From: Bacillota bacterium
GTDB taxonomy: Bacteria; Bacillota; Clostridia; Acetivibrionales; DTU013
Assembly: GCA_023411715.1 (NCBI GenBank)
Contig: JAEYOM010000066.1
Coordinates: forward strand, 1-62,612
Direction of reading: 5' to 3'
Length of the DNA stretch: 62,612 nt
Part shown: piece by piece, positions 50,911 through 59,406 of the stretch
Layout of the letters: each line of letters begins with the position of its first letter
Position numbering within the stretch: the first letter of the stretch is position 1
Made by a program: the position numbers and the translations under genes
The notes under the pieces: generated by a model
Database searches by the model: none
The model's input: only the letters and a program-made list of their open reading frames with translations
Told to the model about the DNA's origin: nothing

Positions 50911-51624
50911 TTAACGATGCCTTAGCGTTTCGACCTCGTTCCTGCTCAGATAACGCCACTTTCCCTCTTCAAGGCCTCCGATGCCTATCTGCCCGATTCC
51001 TGTCCGTTTAAGCCTTAAAACCGGGTGGTCCAAGGCTTCGAACATTTTTCTCACCTGTCTGTTCTTCCCTTCATGTATCGTTATCTCGACAGTCGTATCT
51101 CTTGACGTAGTCTGCAGAACCTTGACCTTTGCGGGAGAAGTCCTGTAATCTTCTATTGCGATCCCTGACTCGAGCATCCTTATATCATCTTCGCCGAGTC
51201 TGCCTTTTATTTGCGCGCGGTATATCTTTTCCTGCTCATGTCTGGGATGCATCAGTAAATTGGCGAATTCCCCGTCGTTGGTCAGTATGATGAGACCGGA
51301 TGTATCGTAATCGAGGCGGCCAACGGGATAGATCCTCTCATCTATGCCTTCGACAAGATCCAGGACTGTTTTTCTCGAAAACTGGTCATTGGCGGAGGAT
51401 ATGACGCCGACAGGCTTATTGATGAGGATATAGACCTTTCTGTGCTCTCTTTTAACTTCTTTGCCGTCGATTTTTATAATTTCATCGCCATTTACCTTGG
51501 TCCCCGGCTCCGAAACCACCTGTCCGTTTACCTCCACCCTGCCCTGCGATATCAGTTCTTCACACTTCCGCCTCGATGCCACACCGGCTTCCGCCAGATA
51601 TTTTTGCAGTCTGATCCCGGACAT
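50911..51624 (-). CDS. rluB: Pseudouridine synthase RluB family
   Basis: A 237-residue rRNA pseudouridine synthase. An N-terminal S4 RNA-binding domain (RLQKYLAEAGVASRRKCEEL, residues 5-24) precedes the RsuA/RluB catalytic domain with GRLDYDTSGLIILTNDGEF holding the catalytic aspartate, and HEGKNRQVRKMFEALDHPV. Expected target is 23S rRNA. It lies after gerW in the scpA-scpB-DUF2953-gerW-rluB neighbourhood common in sporulating Firmicutes. Confidence 0.93.
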   Translation of the reverse strand: MSGIRLQKYLAEAGVASRRKCEELISQGRVEVNGQVVSEPGTKVNGDEIIKIDGKEVKREHRKVYILINKPVGVISSANDQFSRKTVLDLVEGIDERIYPVGRLDYDTSGLIILTNDGEFANLLMHPRHEQEKIYRAQIKGRLGEDDIRMLESGIAIEDYRTSPAKVKVLQTTSRDTTVEITIHEGKNRQVRKMFEALDHPVLRLKRTGIGQIGIGGLEEGKWRYLSRNEVETLRHR

Positions 51625-51702
51625 ATGCCTTTCCTTTCAAACATAGAGAATTTTTTGACGATATATAAAAATCTATACAAGTGAATAATACCACTAAATC
51701 AC

Positions 51703-51752
51703 AAAAAAGGCCACAGTCGAACGATCCGCCTGATATCGGCCGCCTGTGGCTT
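51703..51752 (-). terminator. Terminator after gerW
   Basis: On the minus strand AGCCACAG pairs with CTGTGGCC around a structured 27-base loop and is followed by TTTTTT. It lies 25 bases after the gerW stop, so rluB needs its own promoter or read-through. Confidence 0.8.
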
Positions 51753-51777
51753 TCTTTGTTCAGATTATAAAGGATGT

Positions 51778-52236
51778 CTATTCTTTCTCATCCTCTTGAA
51801 TGTCTTTCTTTATTGAAACTTTTCTTTTACATATATTTTCCAGCTTGCACAAGAATTCCGGCACCAGGTCCAGTAACTTATCGACGGTCGAATTAATATT
51901 CACGGGCAGAAGCTTGATCTGACCGTTACCTACTACCATAAACGCGACAGGGTTTATACTAACGCCCGCGCCGCTGCCTCCGGCGAACGGATACTTTGCT
52001 TCTTCCTCTCCCTCATCGTCACTGCTCAGGTTACTTTCGGTCTCGTCGCCGTTCATTCTGTAACCGTACTCGCCGCCTCCGGCTGCAAAACCGAAAGTGA
52101 CCTTTGATATCGGGATAATGACTGTTCCGTCGGGCGATTGCACTGCATCGCCGACGATCGTATTGACATCCACCATTTCCTTGATACTTTCCATGGCTGT
52201 TGTCATTAAAGCTTCGATAGGATGCTGTTCAGCCAC
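51778..52236 (-). CDS. gerW: GerW family sporulation protein (YtfJ)
   Basis: A 152-residue protein of the GerW/YtfJ family, needed for normal spore germination in Bacillus. The N-terminus HPIEALMTTAMESIKEMVDV, the Gly-rich GFAAGGGEY segment and GGSGAGVSINPVAFMVV are diagnostic. It overlaps the DUF2953 gene by eight bases, matching the known gene order. No sporulation sigma factor site could be fixed in front of the pair. Confidence 0.93.
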   Translation of the reverse strand: MAEQHPIEALMTTAMESIKEMVDVNTIVGDAVQSPDGTVIIPISKVTFGFAAGGGEYGYRMNGDETESNLSSDDEGEEEAKYPFAGGSGAGVSINPVAFMVVGNGQIKLLPVNINSTVDKLLDLVPEFLCKLENICKRKVSIKKDIQEDEKE

Positions 52237-52903
52237 TTATTTCACCACCAATCATTTTTTTAGCTTTTGCTTTTGCTTTGATCATAAATTTCATGAAATA
52301 TATTTTTTTCAACACGACTATAATATTGACTAACCTTACGTGAAATATGCAGCTTGCATCGACTTCAAATATGCTTTTATTAAAGTATGGTGTAATTTTA
52401 ATTTTTTTCGAAGAAACTTTTAGATAGCGTGAAAGATAGGAAGTCAGTATCCCCGCTGCGGACCAGATGAGTCCGCAGGCTATCCCGGTCAATCCGGCGT
52501 CGCCCGTTCCCTGTTTCAGCCTTATGTTTAGCTCAGCGTGTATATCTTTTTTATTCAAATATCTAATGATATCCAGGAAGAGGCTTTTATGATCCTTTAT
52601 ATATGTTCTGGTGCTGAGGTATTTTTTGAATATATCGAAAGGCATCAGCTTTTTGTTTTTTCCCGAGCCGCCATGCATTTCCTTAGCCTGCCCTTTTACA
52701 AGCTTGAATTTTACCCTGCCTCCTTCCTTCTTTTCGAGCGGTACTTTATATTCATATCTTAACAAACCGTTACGCGTATAGAAGGCAAACTTAATCCATT
52801 CATCACCTTCATTGCGGATATAATCTATCGCGGCTTTGATTTCCACAACAAAGATAATGAGCCATAGCATAAGCAGTATAAAAAAAACAGCTATGTAAAG
52901 CAT
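52229..52903 (-). CDS. DUF2953 domain-containing membrane protein
   Basis: A 224-residue protein with one N-terminal membrane helix (about 2-24), a basic linker, and a C-terminal domain (about 110-205) containing AGLTGIACGLIWSAAGIL and KIKITPYFNKSIFEVDASC, typical of DUF2953. Almost always next to gerW/ytfJ, so a sporulation role is inferred from linkage only. The ATG at 52903 follows GGGG; GTG at 52909 is an alternative. Confidence 0.85.
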   Translation of the reverse strand: MLYIAVFFILLMLWLIIFVVEIKAAIDYIRNEGDEWIKFAFYTRNGLLRYEYKVPLEKKEGGRVKFKLVKGQAKEMHGGSGKNKKLMPFDIFKKYLSTRTYIKDHKSLFLDIIRYLNKKDIHAELNIRLKQGTGDAGLTGIACGLIWSAAGILTSYLSRYLKVSSKKIKITPYFNKSIFEVDASCIFHVRLVNIIVVLKKIYFMKFMIKAKAKAKKMIGGEISG

Positions 52904-52991
52904 AAACACCCCAAGGTCCGATCAGATCAGCTTTACATGCTATTTTTTCCAATAGTCCTTATTTAATTCGTTAATTCATCTGATTAATATT

Positions 52992-53660
52992 TTATACCTG
53001 TGCTTTATCTGAGACTGCTGCGGTCTCTTCTGAGCCAGCCTTCAGTCTACCGGCGGTTTCTCCCTCTACGGGTTCGCCCTTTATAGTATCGAGTCCGGCT
53101 TTGCCCTCTATATTATCGAGCTCCTCTGCAGAAAGATTTTCGAGTTCTATTATCGGCAGATCCTTGACGGATCTAAAGCCGAAGCTGCGGAGGAATTCCT
53201 CGGTTGTTTCATAAAGCATTGGTTTGCCCGGAGCATCGAGCCTTCCGGCTTCTTTTATCAGGTTCCTCTCGACAAGTCTGGTGACTGCACTGTCAGAATT
53301 CACGCCGCGTATCGCTTCGATACGAGCCCGTGTGACGGGTTGATTGTATGCAACTATGGAAAGCGTTTCAAACGCTGCCTGTGACAATGACTGTTTCTGT
53401 CTCGGCTCAACGAGCTTTCTTATATACTCGTAATGCTCAGGTCTTGAACAAAGCTGGTAACAACCGTCAAGCTCCCTGAGAAGGATTCCCCTCCTGGAAT
53501 TCTGAATGGAAGCCGCCATATTGTTAAGGACAAGCCGCGCCGTCTTTTTATCGAGTTCCAGTATATCGGCAACCTTCTCTAGGGGTACTGGATCACCTGC
53601 CGCAAAGAGCAGCCCTTCGATCACTGCTTCCATATCTTTTATATCCATCTGTAACGCCAT
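52992..53660 (-). CDS. scpB: Segregation and condensation protein B
   Basis: Kleisin-associated winged-helix subunit of the SMC-ScpAB condensin that compacts and segregates chromosomes. The 222-residue protein opens with MEAVIEGLLFAAGDPVPLEK and has the family core QAAFETLSIVAYNQPVTRAR and RNLIKEAGRLDAPGKP. The C-terminal 40 residues are low-complexity and acidic (NLSAEELDNIEGKAG...). Eight bases separate it from scpA. ATG follows GAGGTAAAGG. Confidence 0.95.
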   Translation of the reverse strand: MALQMDIKDMEAVIEGLLFAAGDPVPLEKVADILELDKKTARLVLNNMAASIQNSRRGILLRELDGCYQLCSRPEHYEYIRKLVEPRQKQSLSQAAFETLSIVAYNQPVTRARIEAIRGVNSDSAVTRLVERNLIKEAGRLDAPGKPMLYETTEEFLRSFGFRSVKDLPIIELENLSAEELDNIEGKAGLDTIKGEPVEGETAGRLKAGSEETAAVSDKAQV

Positions 53661-53668
53661 CCTTTACC

Positions 53669-54463
53669 TCAAGCAAGATTATCGAGATGTTCCTCTTCGA
53701 ATTCATGCAAACCTGCCGAAAGATCGGCCTTCTGGATAAATATTTCATCCAGTGGTTTTCTTTGCTCCAGCTTCACCTTTTTGAGCTTCGCCAGTTCAAG
53801 TATGGCCATGAAGCCTGTTATTACATCTGCAGGAGATTTCCTTTTCAAAGAAAACATTTCCGAGAATTTCAACCGGCCTTTTTTTAGAAGTTCCCGGACT
53901 ATCTCGCGCATTTTGCTCTTCAGCGATACCTTCTCATGCTGAATGATCTGGTTCATTCCGCTGACATTGGGATTCATCTTCTTTTTATTTTCTTCAAGCA
54001 GGCTTGTATAGATCCTTTTCAGTTCATCAGGAACGAGTTCGAGAGTTTCATCCCGCCTCGTGAACTGTATTATTTCAGGCAGCTTGTAAAATACCTGCGC
54101 CCAGTCCTTTTCGCGTTGCTTCAGGGTATTTGAGAATTCCTTGAACCTTCTGTATTCGAGAAGCCTCATCACCAGCTCTTCACGCGGATCCAGCTCCTCC
54201 TGCTGCTCCTCCTTTTTCGATGGCAGCAGCATCCTGGATTTTATATGGAGAAGTGTGGCTGCCATGACCAGGAATTCACTGGCAACTTCCATGTCCAGCT
54301 CCTGCATGGCAAACAGATATTCCATATACTGATCTGTTATTATGTTTATGGGAATATCATATATGCTGAATTGATTCTTTTCGATCAGATGAAAAAGCAG
54401 ATCGAACGGGCCCTCAAAATTATCGATCTTGATCTTGCAGGCATTTGTCAGTGCGCTTTCCAA
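53669..54463 (-). CDS. scpA: Segregation and condensation protein A
   Basis: The kleisin of the SMC-ScpAB complex, 264 residues. The N-terminal SMC-contacting region is FEGPFDLLFHLIEKNQFSIYDIPI, followed by EFLVMAATLLHIKSRMLLP. The C-terminal winged helix includes KKVKLEQRKPLDEIFI. It is co-transcribed with scpB. The gene lies 93 bases after trpS. Confidence 0.95.
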   Translation of the reverse strand: MESALTNACKIKIDNFEGPFDLLFHLIEKNQFSIYDIPINIITDQYMEYLFAMQELDMEVASEFLVMAATLLHIKSRMLLPSKKEEQQEELDPREELVMRLLEYRRFKEFSNTLKQREKDWAQVFYKLPEIIQFTRRDETLELVPDELKRIYTSLLEENKKKMNPNVSGMNQIIQHEKVSLKSKMREIVRELLKKGRLKFSEMFSLKRKSPADVITGFMAILELAKLKKVKLEQRKPLDEIFIQKADLSAGLHEFEEEHLDNLA

Positions 54464-54556
54464 GCATGTACCCCCAAGTCATTAAACCTTATCGTTAAAA
54501 TATAACTTCCGATAAACTTCTACGGGGAACTAATATTTTAGCCGATTCTTAGTTTT

Positions 54557-55543
54557 TTACCAGTCTATCTTCATAGCCTTCCTAACGTCGATCATTGTCT
54601 GCTGTGCTATCTTTATTGCATTCGCATTTCCGTTTTCGATGACTTCCCTTATATAATTGGGCTTCTTAAGAAGCTCCTGGCGCCTGTCGTAGATAGGCGT
54701 GAGCATTTCAGCCATTCTGGCCGCAAGGTTTTTCTTGCACTGTACGCAGCCGATGCAGCCGGATTTACAGTTTGATTCCGTCTCCTGCACACCTTTTTCA
54801 TCGAATACCTTCAGAAATGCAAAAACCGTACAGACGTCAGGATGACCGGGATCGTCCTTCTTTATCCTCGCGGGGTCGGTCACCATGGACATTACCTTTT
54901 TCCTTACAGTTTCAGGATCATCCGATAACGCTATAGTATTACCATAGCTCTTGCTCATCTTCCTGCCGTCGGTTCCGGGCAAAACCTTTGCCTTCGTCAA
55001 CAAGGAAGCCGGTTCTGGGAATACCTCACCATAAAGGCTATTGAAGCGTCTCGCAATCTCGCGCGTCAATTCGACATGCGGAAGCTGATCCTCTCCCACC
55101 GGGACAGCGTTAGCTTTGTACATCAGTATATCCGTAGCCATCAGGCAGGGATAACCCAGAAAGCCATATGTCGCAATATTCTTATCCTTAAGCTGTACCA
55201 TCTGATCCTTGTAGGTGGGACATCTGTACAGCCAGGACAGCGGAGTCGACATGGAAAACAGCAGATGCAGCTCTGCGTGCTCTTTGATGGAGGACTGCAG
55301 AAAAATCGTGCATTTTTCGGGATCGAGGCCTGCACTTATCCAGTCTACAATCATATCGCCTATATTGGATTTTATATCTGAAGTATTTTCATAGCCCGTC
55401 GTTAATGCATGCCAATCGGCTACGAAATAATAGCATTCATATTCATTCTGCAATCTGACCCAGTTTTCCAAAGCTCCGAAATAATTTCCCAGATGCAGCG
55501 CGCCTGTGGGCCTCATGCCGCTTAACATTACACCCTTGCTCAT
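54557..55543 (-). CDS. trpS: Tryptophanyl-tRNA synthetase with Fe-S-type cysteine cluster
   Basis: Charges tRNA-Trp (a tRNA-Trp gene is at 62.2 kb). The 328-residue class I enzyme has the HIGH-like GALHLGNY (residues 14-21) and GRKMSKS (193-199). In addition it has Cys238, Cys259, Cys266 and Cys269 (CX20CX6CX2C, plus Cys263), close to the [4Fe-4S] motif CX22CX6CX2C described in Thermotoga TrpRS, where the cluster contacts the anticodon. A good promoter lies at 55595-55623; no T-box was seen. Confidence 0.95.
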   Translation of the reverse strand: MSKGVMLSGMRPTGALHLGNYFGALENWVRLQNEYECYYFVADWHALTTGYENTSDIKSNIGDMIVDWISAGLDPEKCTIFLQSSIKEHAELHLLFSMSTPLSWLYRCPTYKDQMVQLKDKNIATYGFLGYPCLMATDILMYKANAVPVGEDQLPHVELTREIARRFNSLYGEVFPEPASLLTKAKVLPGTDGRKMSKSYGNTIALSDDPETVRKKVMSMVTDPARIKKDDPGHPDVCTVFAFLKVFDEKGVQETESNCKSGCIGCVQCKKNLAARMAEMLTPIYDRRQELLKKPNYIREVIENGNANAIKIAQQTMIDVRKAMKIDW

Positions 55544-55594
55544 TTATGCCTCGCTTTCCGACTCAACAACTCAATCCGAATTTCAGATATTCAT

Positions 55595-55623
55595 ATTGTA
55601 AATATTGTGAGCCAGTCTGTCAA
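55595..55623 (-). promoter_or_regulatory. trpS promoter
   Basis: A perfect TTGACA (55623-55618) and TACAAT (55600-55595) with a 17-base spacer on the minus strand, about 45 bases upstream of the trpS start. Confidence 0.8.
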
Positions 55624-55630
55624 TCAAATG

Positions 55631-55762
55631 CAATGTAAAAGACTGCCGGGAACATTAATTTTACATTGCTTTTCATCTGTTTGTGCAAAAATGCTTATTA
55701 CTCATCTGCCCATTTTTGCACATGCAATGTAAAAGACTGCCGGGAACATTAATTTTACATTG
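55631..55762. repeat. Pair of identical 38-bp hairpin repeats upstream of trpS
   Basis: Two identical copies (55631-55668 and 55725-55762, period 94). Each has ends CAATGTAAAA/TTTTACATTG and core GACTGCCGGGAACATTAA. Both are followed by TTTCATCTGT and TGTGCAAAAA. Between them a perfect 12-bp inverted repeat (TGTGCAAAAATG, 55682-55693, with its complement at 55711-55722) forms a third hairpin. The block lies between the site-2 protease stop and the trpS promoter. Confidence 0.92.
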
Positions 55763-55788
55763 TGTTTCATCTGTCTGTGCAAAAAATA

Positions 55789-56505
55789 CTACACAAAAAG
55801 GTTCGCAACCGGCGATACGACCGTTTTGAACAATATCTCGACCGCACTTCTGAACGGCGTGAGAACCGTATAAAGAACACCCGGCTTCCACAGGATCACG
55901 AAAAGGAAAAACAGGCCGATGTATCGCTCGTATTGCATCAATTTGAAGTATAAATCCGTCGGCAATACGGCCGTCAATACCTTTGAACCGTCCAGCGGAG
56001 GTATCGGCAGGATATTGAAGGTCGCAAGCCCAATATTTATCATATAGAAGTAACTGCTGATATTGAACAAAATAGCCTGCCAGCTGAAGCCTGAGAAAAT
56101 GTAGTTACTGCCGAGTATATCGCCGGTCGAGAATCCGTTTTTTGCTCCAATGATCGCCATAGGAAATGAAAATATGAACGCCAGCAATAGGTTGGAAACA
56201 GGTCCCGCAAGGCTCACAAGTACTGTATCACGCCTGGCGTTCCTGTAGTAGGTCGGATCGATCGGCACCGGTTTCGCCCACCCAAAGCCGAAACCGCTGA
56301 ACATTGACGCTACAAGCAAAAGCGTGCCTATCGGATCCAGATGTTTGAGCGGGTTCAGCGTTACCCTGCCGAGCCTGTAGGCCGTGGGATCACCAAGCCT
56401 GTACGATGCATAGCCGTGGGACATTTCATGGAAGCTCAGCGATATCAGTATTGCCGGCAATGCATATATAAAATCCAGAAGCATATTCGTTATATTATTC
56501 GTCAT
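55789..56505 (-). CDS. Site-2 protease family (M50) membrane metalloprotease
   Basis: A 238-residue membrane protein with about six hydrophobic segments. The zinc motif HEXXH is SFHEMSHGYASYRLGD (about residues 24-39), and the second motif NILPIPPLDGSKVL holds the third ligand. It is of the short YwhC-like type, with no PDZ domain. Substrates of this group are mostly unknown. It appears monocistronic; ATG at 56505. Confidence 0.9.
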   Translation of the reverse strand: MTNNITNMLLDFIYALPAILISLSFHEMSHGYASYRLGDPTAYRLGRVTLNPLKHLDPIGTLLLVASMFSGFGFGWAKPVPIDPTYYRNARRDTVLVSLAGPVSNLLLAFIFSFPMAIIGAKNGFSTGDILGSNYIFSGFSWQAILFNISSYFYMINIGLATFNILPIPPLDGSKVLTAVLPTDLYFKLMQYERYIGLFFLFVILWKPGVLYTVLTPFRSAVEILFKTVVSPVANLFV

Positions 56506-56881
56506 AGTTGGTCTCCCTTTTATACAAGACTTCGGGTATTTGTCTCACTGCTTATATTCCCCGGGAAAGTTTATCCGAAACCCCTTTTATCTATTATACC
56601 AGAATACGCTGGAAACGTCTGCTTACCCTGCATATTTACGTGAAACCTTGTATATTTTTTGATACTGAAGCTTGTCCCGCTTCGGAAAATACAGATGGGA
56701 CAGGTTGCCTCGATACTCAAATTCCACTCCTGTCCCATTTATCAAATTTTATTCTCTTTTCACTTAATCAAAAGTTAATTTGATCCGATTCATAAACAGT
56801 TCAGGCCCTGCTTATCTCTTTATCTTGCTCATTTTTTTATCTTGCTCATTTCTTTATTTTACTCTCATTTTTTTATCATCC
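56506..56881. other. 376-base gap between the protease and dacF with hairpin and short repeats
   Basis: No gene is visible. The stretch holds a perfect 10-bp inverted repeat ATGGGACAGG/CCTGTCCCAT (56695-56704 and 56729-56738) with a 24-base loop, and three imperfect 17-19 bp tandem units (TTATCTTGCTCATTT type, 56820-56872) directly after the dacF stop. No U-run terminator could be identified. Confidence 0.7.
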
Positions 56882-58120
56882 TTATTTCTTAACCCTGCCC
56901 ATTCCGAACCATTCTTCGACAAGACCGAGGAAGAGCCGGATGAATGATGCTTTCTGCACATTTTCAGCTGCAACCAATTCGGCTTTTCCCACTTCATTGC
57001 CATTGACCATATAGCTTACCTCTCCTATTTTCTGTCCCTTCATTACCGGTGCCGTAAGGTTTTCCTGAATGTTGGCCACCCTCTCGATCTTGCCATTTTC
57101 ACCCTTTTTCATAAGGAGTTTTACATCCTCCTTGTAAATTGCGTCAACTTCAGGCTTTATGCCTTTCTTGATCTGGACCTTCTGAACCTGTTCGCCTTTA
57201 TTGTTCACAAGAGTCGTCTCAAAATTCGCGAAGCCGTAGTCCAGAAGCTTTCGGCTCTCAGCAAACCTTGTATTGGAGTCCGATTCGCCCAATACCACAG
57301 AGATAAGCTCCTGACCGTTCCTGACTGCAGCCGCTGACAGGCAATGTCCGGCCGCGCCCGTGTATCCTGTTTTCAAGCCAATGGTGCCATCGTAGTGACG
57401 TACCAGCTTATTTGTATTATCGAGCGATACGGGCTTTTTGCCCGGTGTGTTTTCCCGGAATTTTGCCTGCCAGGTTTTAGTGTAATTCGTTATTTCGGGA
57501 TGCTTCAAAAGAAGCTCCCTGGACATTAGCGCTATGTCGTAGGCACTGCTGAAATGGCCGTTATCGGTCAAGCCTGAGCAATCGAGGAAATTTGTATCAT
57601 TCATTCCCAGTTCCTTCGCCCTCTGATTCATCATCGAAACGAACGCTTCCTCGCTGCCCGCTATCGCTTCTGCCAGCGCAACTGTAGCATCGTTCGCGGA
57701 ATGTATCGCGACAGCCTTGAGCATTTCGTCGACTGTAAAGACCTCACCCGGTTCGAGCCATACCTGTGAACCGCCCATACTCCATGAATGCTCGCTTACG
57801 GTCACTCTGGAATCCATGGAAATTATACCTGAATCAATCGCCTCCATTACAAGCAGCATCGACATGATTTTTGTTACGCTTGCCAGCGGAAGCTTGTCAT
57901 GGCTGTTCTTCTCAAGAAGGACTTTCCCTGTACTGCAGTCCATCAGTATGGCAGCCTTTGCCTTAAGATCCGTTATGGAGGTATTGTTCATGATTTTCAT
58001 TACCGTTACGGCGTCATATTCAGAAATCTCTTCCTTTTGGATCGCATATGCGGGCATACATAAGAAAGCCGATATAAACAAGATTATGGAAAGTCCGGCT
58101 GACACTGCCTTTTTCAACAT
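56882..58120 (-). CDS. dacF: D-alanyl-D-alanine carboxypeptidase (DacF type)
   Basis: A 412-residue exported penicillin-binding protein. A signal peptide (about residues 1-25, AGLSIILFISAFLCMPAYA) is followed by the peptidase domain with SXXK at Ser81-Lys84 (SVTKIM), SXN (HSANDAT) and KTG (IGLKTGYTG), then a C-terminal PBP5-like beta domain and an amphipathic tail (FIRLFLGLVEEWFGMG). The ATG at 58120 is eight bases after AAGGGG. Its length and the sporulating host suggest the DacF group active in the developing spore. Confidence 0.9.
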   Translation of the reverse strand: MLKKAVSAGLSIILFISAFLCMPAYAIQKEEISEYDAVTVMKIMNNTSITDLKAKAAILMDCSTGKVLLEKNSHDKLPLASVTKIMSMLLVMEAIDSGIISMDSRVTVSEHSWSMGGSQVWLEPGEVFTVDEMLKAVAIHSANDATVALAEAIAGSEEAFVSMMNQRAKELGMNDTNFLDCSGLTDNGHFSSAYDIALMSRELLLKHPEITNYTKTWQAKFRENTPGKKPVSLDNTNKLVRHYDGTIGLKTGYTGAAGHCLSAAAVRNGQELISVVLGESDSNTRFAESRKLLDYGFANFETTLVNNKGEQVQKVQIKKGIKPEVDAIYKEDVKLLMKKGENGKIERVANIQENLTAPVMKGQKIGEVSYMVNGNEVGKAELVAAENVQKASFIRLFLGLVEEWFGMGRVKK

Positions 58121-58209
58121 ATTCAACACCCCTTGCAAGCATACTTATATTTCTATAATTAAAGTTATGCCGAAAATGGACAGTATATTCTGTGAACAAA
58201 ATATTATAT

Positions 58210-58234
58210 AAAAAACCCGCTCGAAAGCGGGTTC
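58210..58234 (-). terminator. Terminator after xerD
   Basis: AACCCGCT/AGCGGGTT stem with a TTCG-containing tight loop and a six-T tail on the minus strand, 36 bases after the xerD stop. Confidence 0.9.
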
Positions 58235-58270
58235 AATCATCCTTTTTGTTCCTGGTGAAGCTTTATCGCC

Positions 58271-59155
58271 TTATGCTCTGGGATGTGTCTTTTTATATAC
58301 TTCCTTTATCCTGTTTTTGGCGATCTGTGCATATATCTGGGTGGATGAAATATCCGAATGCCCCAGCATTTCCTGTATGGACCTGAGGTCCGCGCCGTTT
58401 TCGAGGAGATGAGCAGCGAATGAGTGTCTGAGTGTATGCGGCGTTATGTCCTTACTGATCTGAGCCTGGTTCTTATATTGCTTGATTATCTTCCAGAAGC
58501 CCTGCCTCGTCAGCCTTCCGCCGTTGATATTGACAAAAAGCGCCTTCTCATCGTTGTTCTGGATCAGAAGAGGCCTTGACTTGTTCATATATTCCTTTAA
58601 CGCGCTGATAGCCATGGAACCTATCGGGATCATTCTTTCACGCGTCCCCTTGTTACATTTTATGTAAGCAAGATCAATATTGAGATCCTGCAAATCCAGC
58701 TGGATAAGTTCCGATACCCTGATACCGGTAGCATAGAGCAGCTCCAGCATCGCTTTGTCCCTGTAACCCTTCAGATCGACACACTGCGGCTGGTCCAGCA
58801 GCAGCTCAACTTCTTCCGGAGAAAGGATCTGAGGAAGCTTCTTTTCCACTTTCGGCGATTCAAGCTCGGCCGTCGGATCATGATCGATAAGTTTGTTTTT
58901 TGCTATGTACTGGTAAAAAGATCTTATAGAGGCCAGATTTCTTGATATAGTCGAAGTAGCGCGCCCTTTTTTCTGCAAGTAAAGCAAATATGCGATCACT
59001 GTTGTTTTGTTCGAGTTGGAAATATTCTGCAGGTTGATCTCGTGCAGATAATTAAAATACTGTTCAATATCGCGCCTGTATGATTGCAGCGTATTCATCG
59101 ACAGGCGTTTATCCCTTTCCAGGAAATTGACGAACCTTTGCACTAAAGCTTCCAT
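58271..59155 (-). CDS. xerD: Site-specific tyrosine recombinase XerD
   Basis: Resolves chromosome dimers at dif with XerC. The 294-residue protein has the N-terminal SAM-like DNA-binding domain (RFVNFLERDKRLSMNTLQSY) and the catalytic set: Arg in ATGIRVSEL, Lys in the beta hairpin (IKCNKGTRERMIPI), HTLRHSFAAHLLENGADL, LGHSD and the tyrosine nucleophile in STQIYAQI. The ATG at 59155 follows AAGGGGAAG; a longer frame to 59200 is unlikely. Not linked to a mobile element here; it lies upstream of dacF. Confidence 0.92.
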   Translation of the reverse strand: MEALVQRFVNFLERDKRLSMNTLQSYRRDIEQYFNYLHEINLQNISNSNKTTVIAYLLYLQKKGRATSTISRNLASIRSFYQYIAKNKLIDHDPTAELESPKVEKKLPQILSPEEVELLLDQPQCVDLKGYRDKAMLELLYATGIRVSELIQLDLQDLNIDLAYIKCNKGTRERMIPIGSMAISALKEYMNKSRPLLIQNNDEKALFVNINGGRLTRQGFWKIIKQYKNQAQISKDITPHTLRHSFAAHLLENGADLRSIQEMLGHSDISSTQIYAQIAKNRIKEVYKKTHPRA

Positions 59156-59406
59156 GTATAACTTCCCCTTCTCTTTAAACAGGAAAACTATAATTATCAT
59201 ATAAAGTTACTTAAAATGATTTTAATACATTTTATTTTATATTGAAAGAAATATTTTCTAATAAATAGAATTCTTTACTATTTCAATATTTAATTTTATA
59301 TGATATTGTACATTTTTCCTCATTTAGTAAATATTATTTGTTTACGTAAATATTATATACCAAATTTAGATATTTATACTTGTAATTAATTATTTTCCGA
59401 TATTAT

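Noticed and set aside
54557..55630. T-box leader for trpS
   Set aside because: The leader is only about 45 bases and lacks the T-box sequence and specifier hairpin.
58163..58190. Possible sigma-G-like promoter (GAATA / CATAACT) before dacF
   Set aside because: The 16-base spacing and partial match are not convincing, and it does not fit the sigma-F pattern either.
58271..59155. xerD gene as the integrase of a mobile element
   Set aside because: Sequence and housekeeping neighbours fit chromosomal XerD; no att repeats or cargo genes are present.
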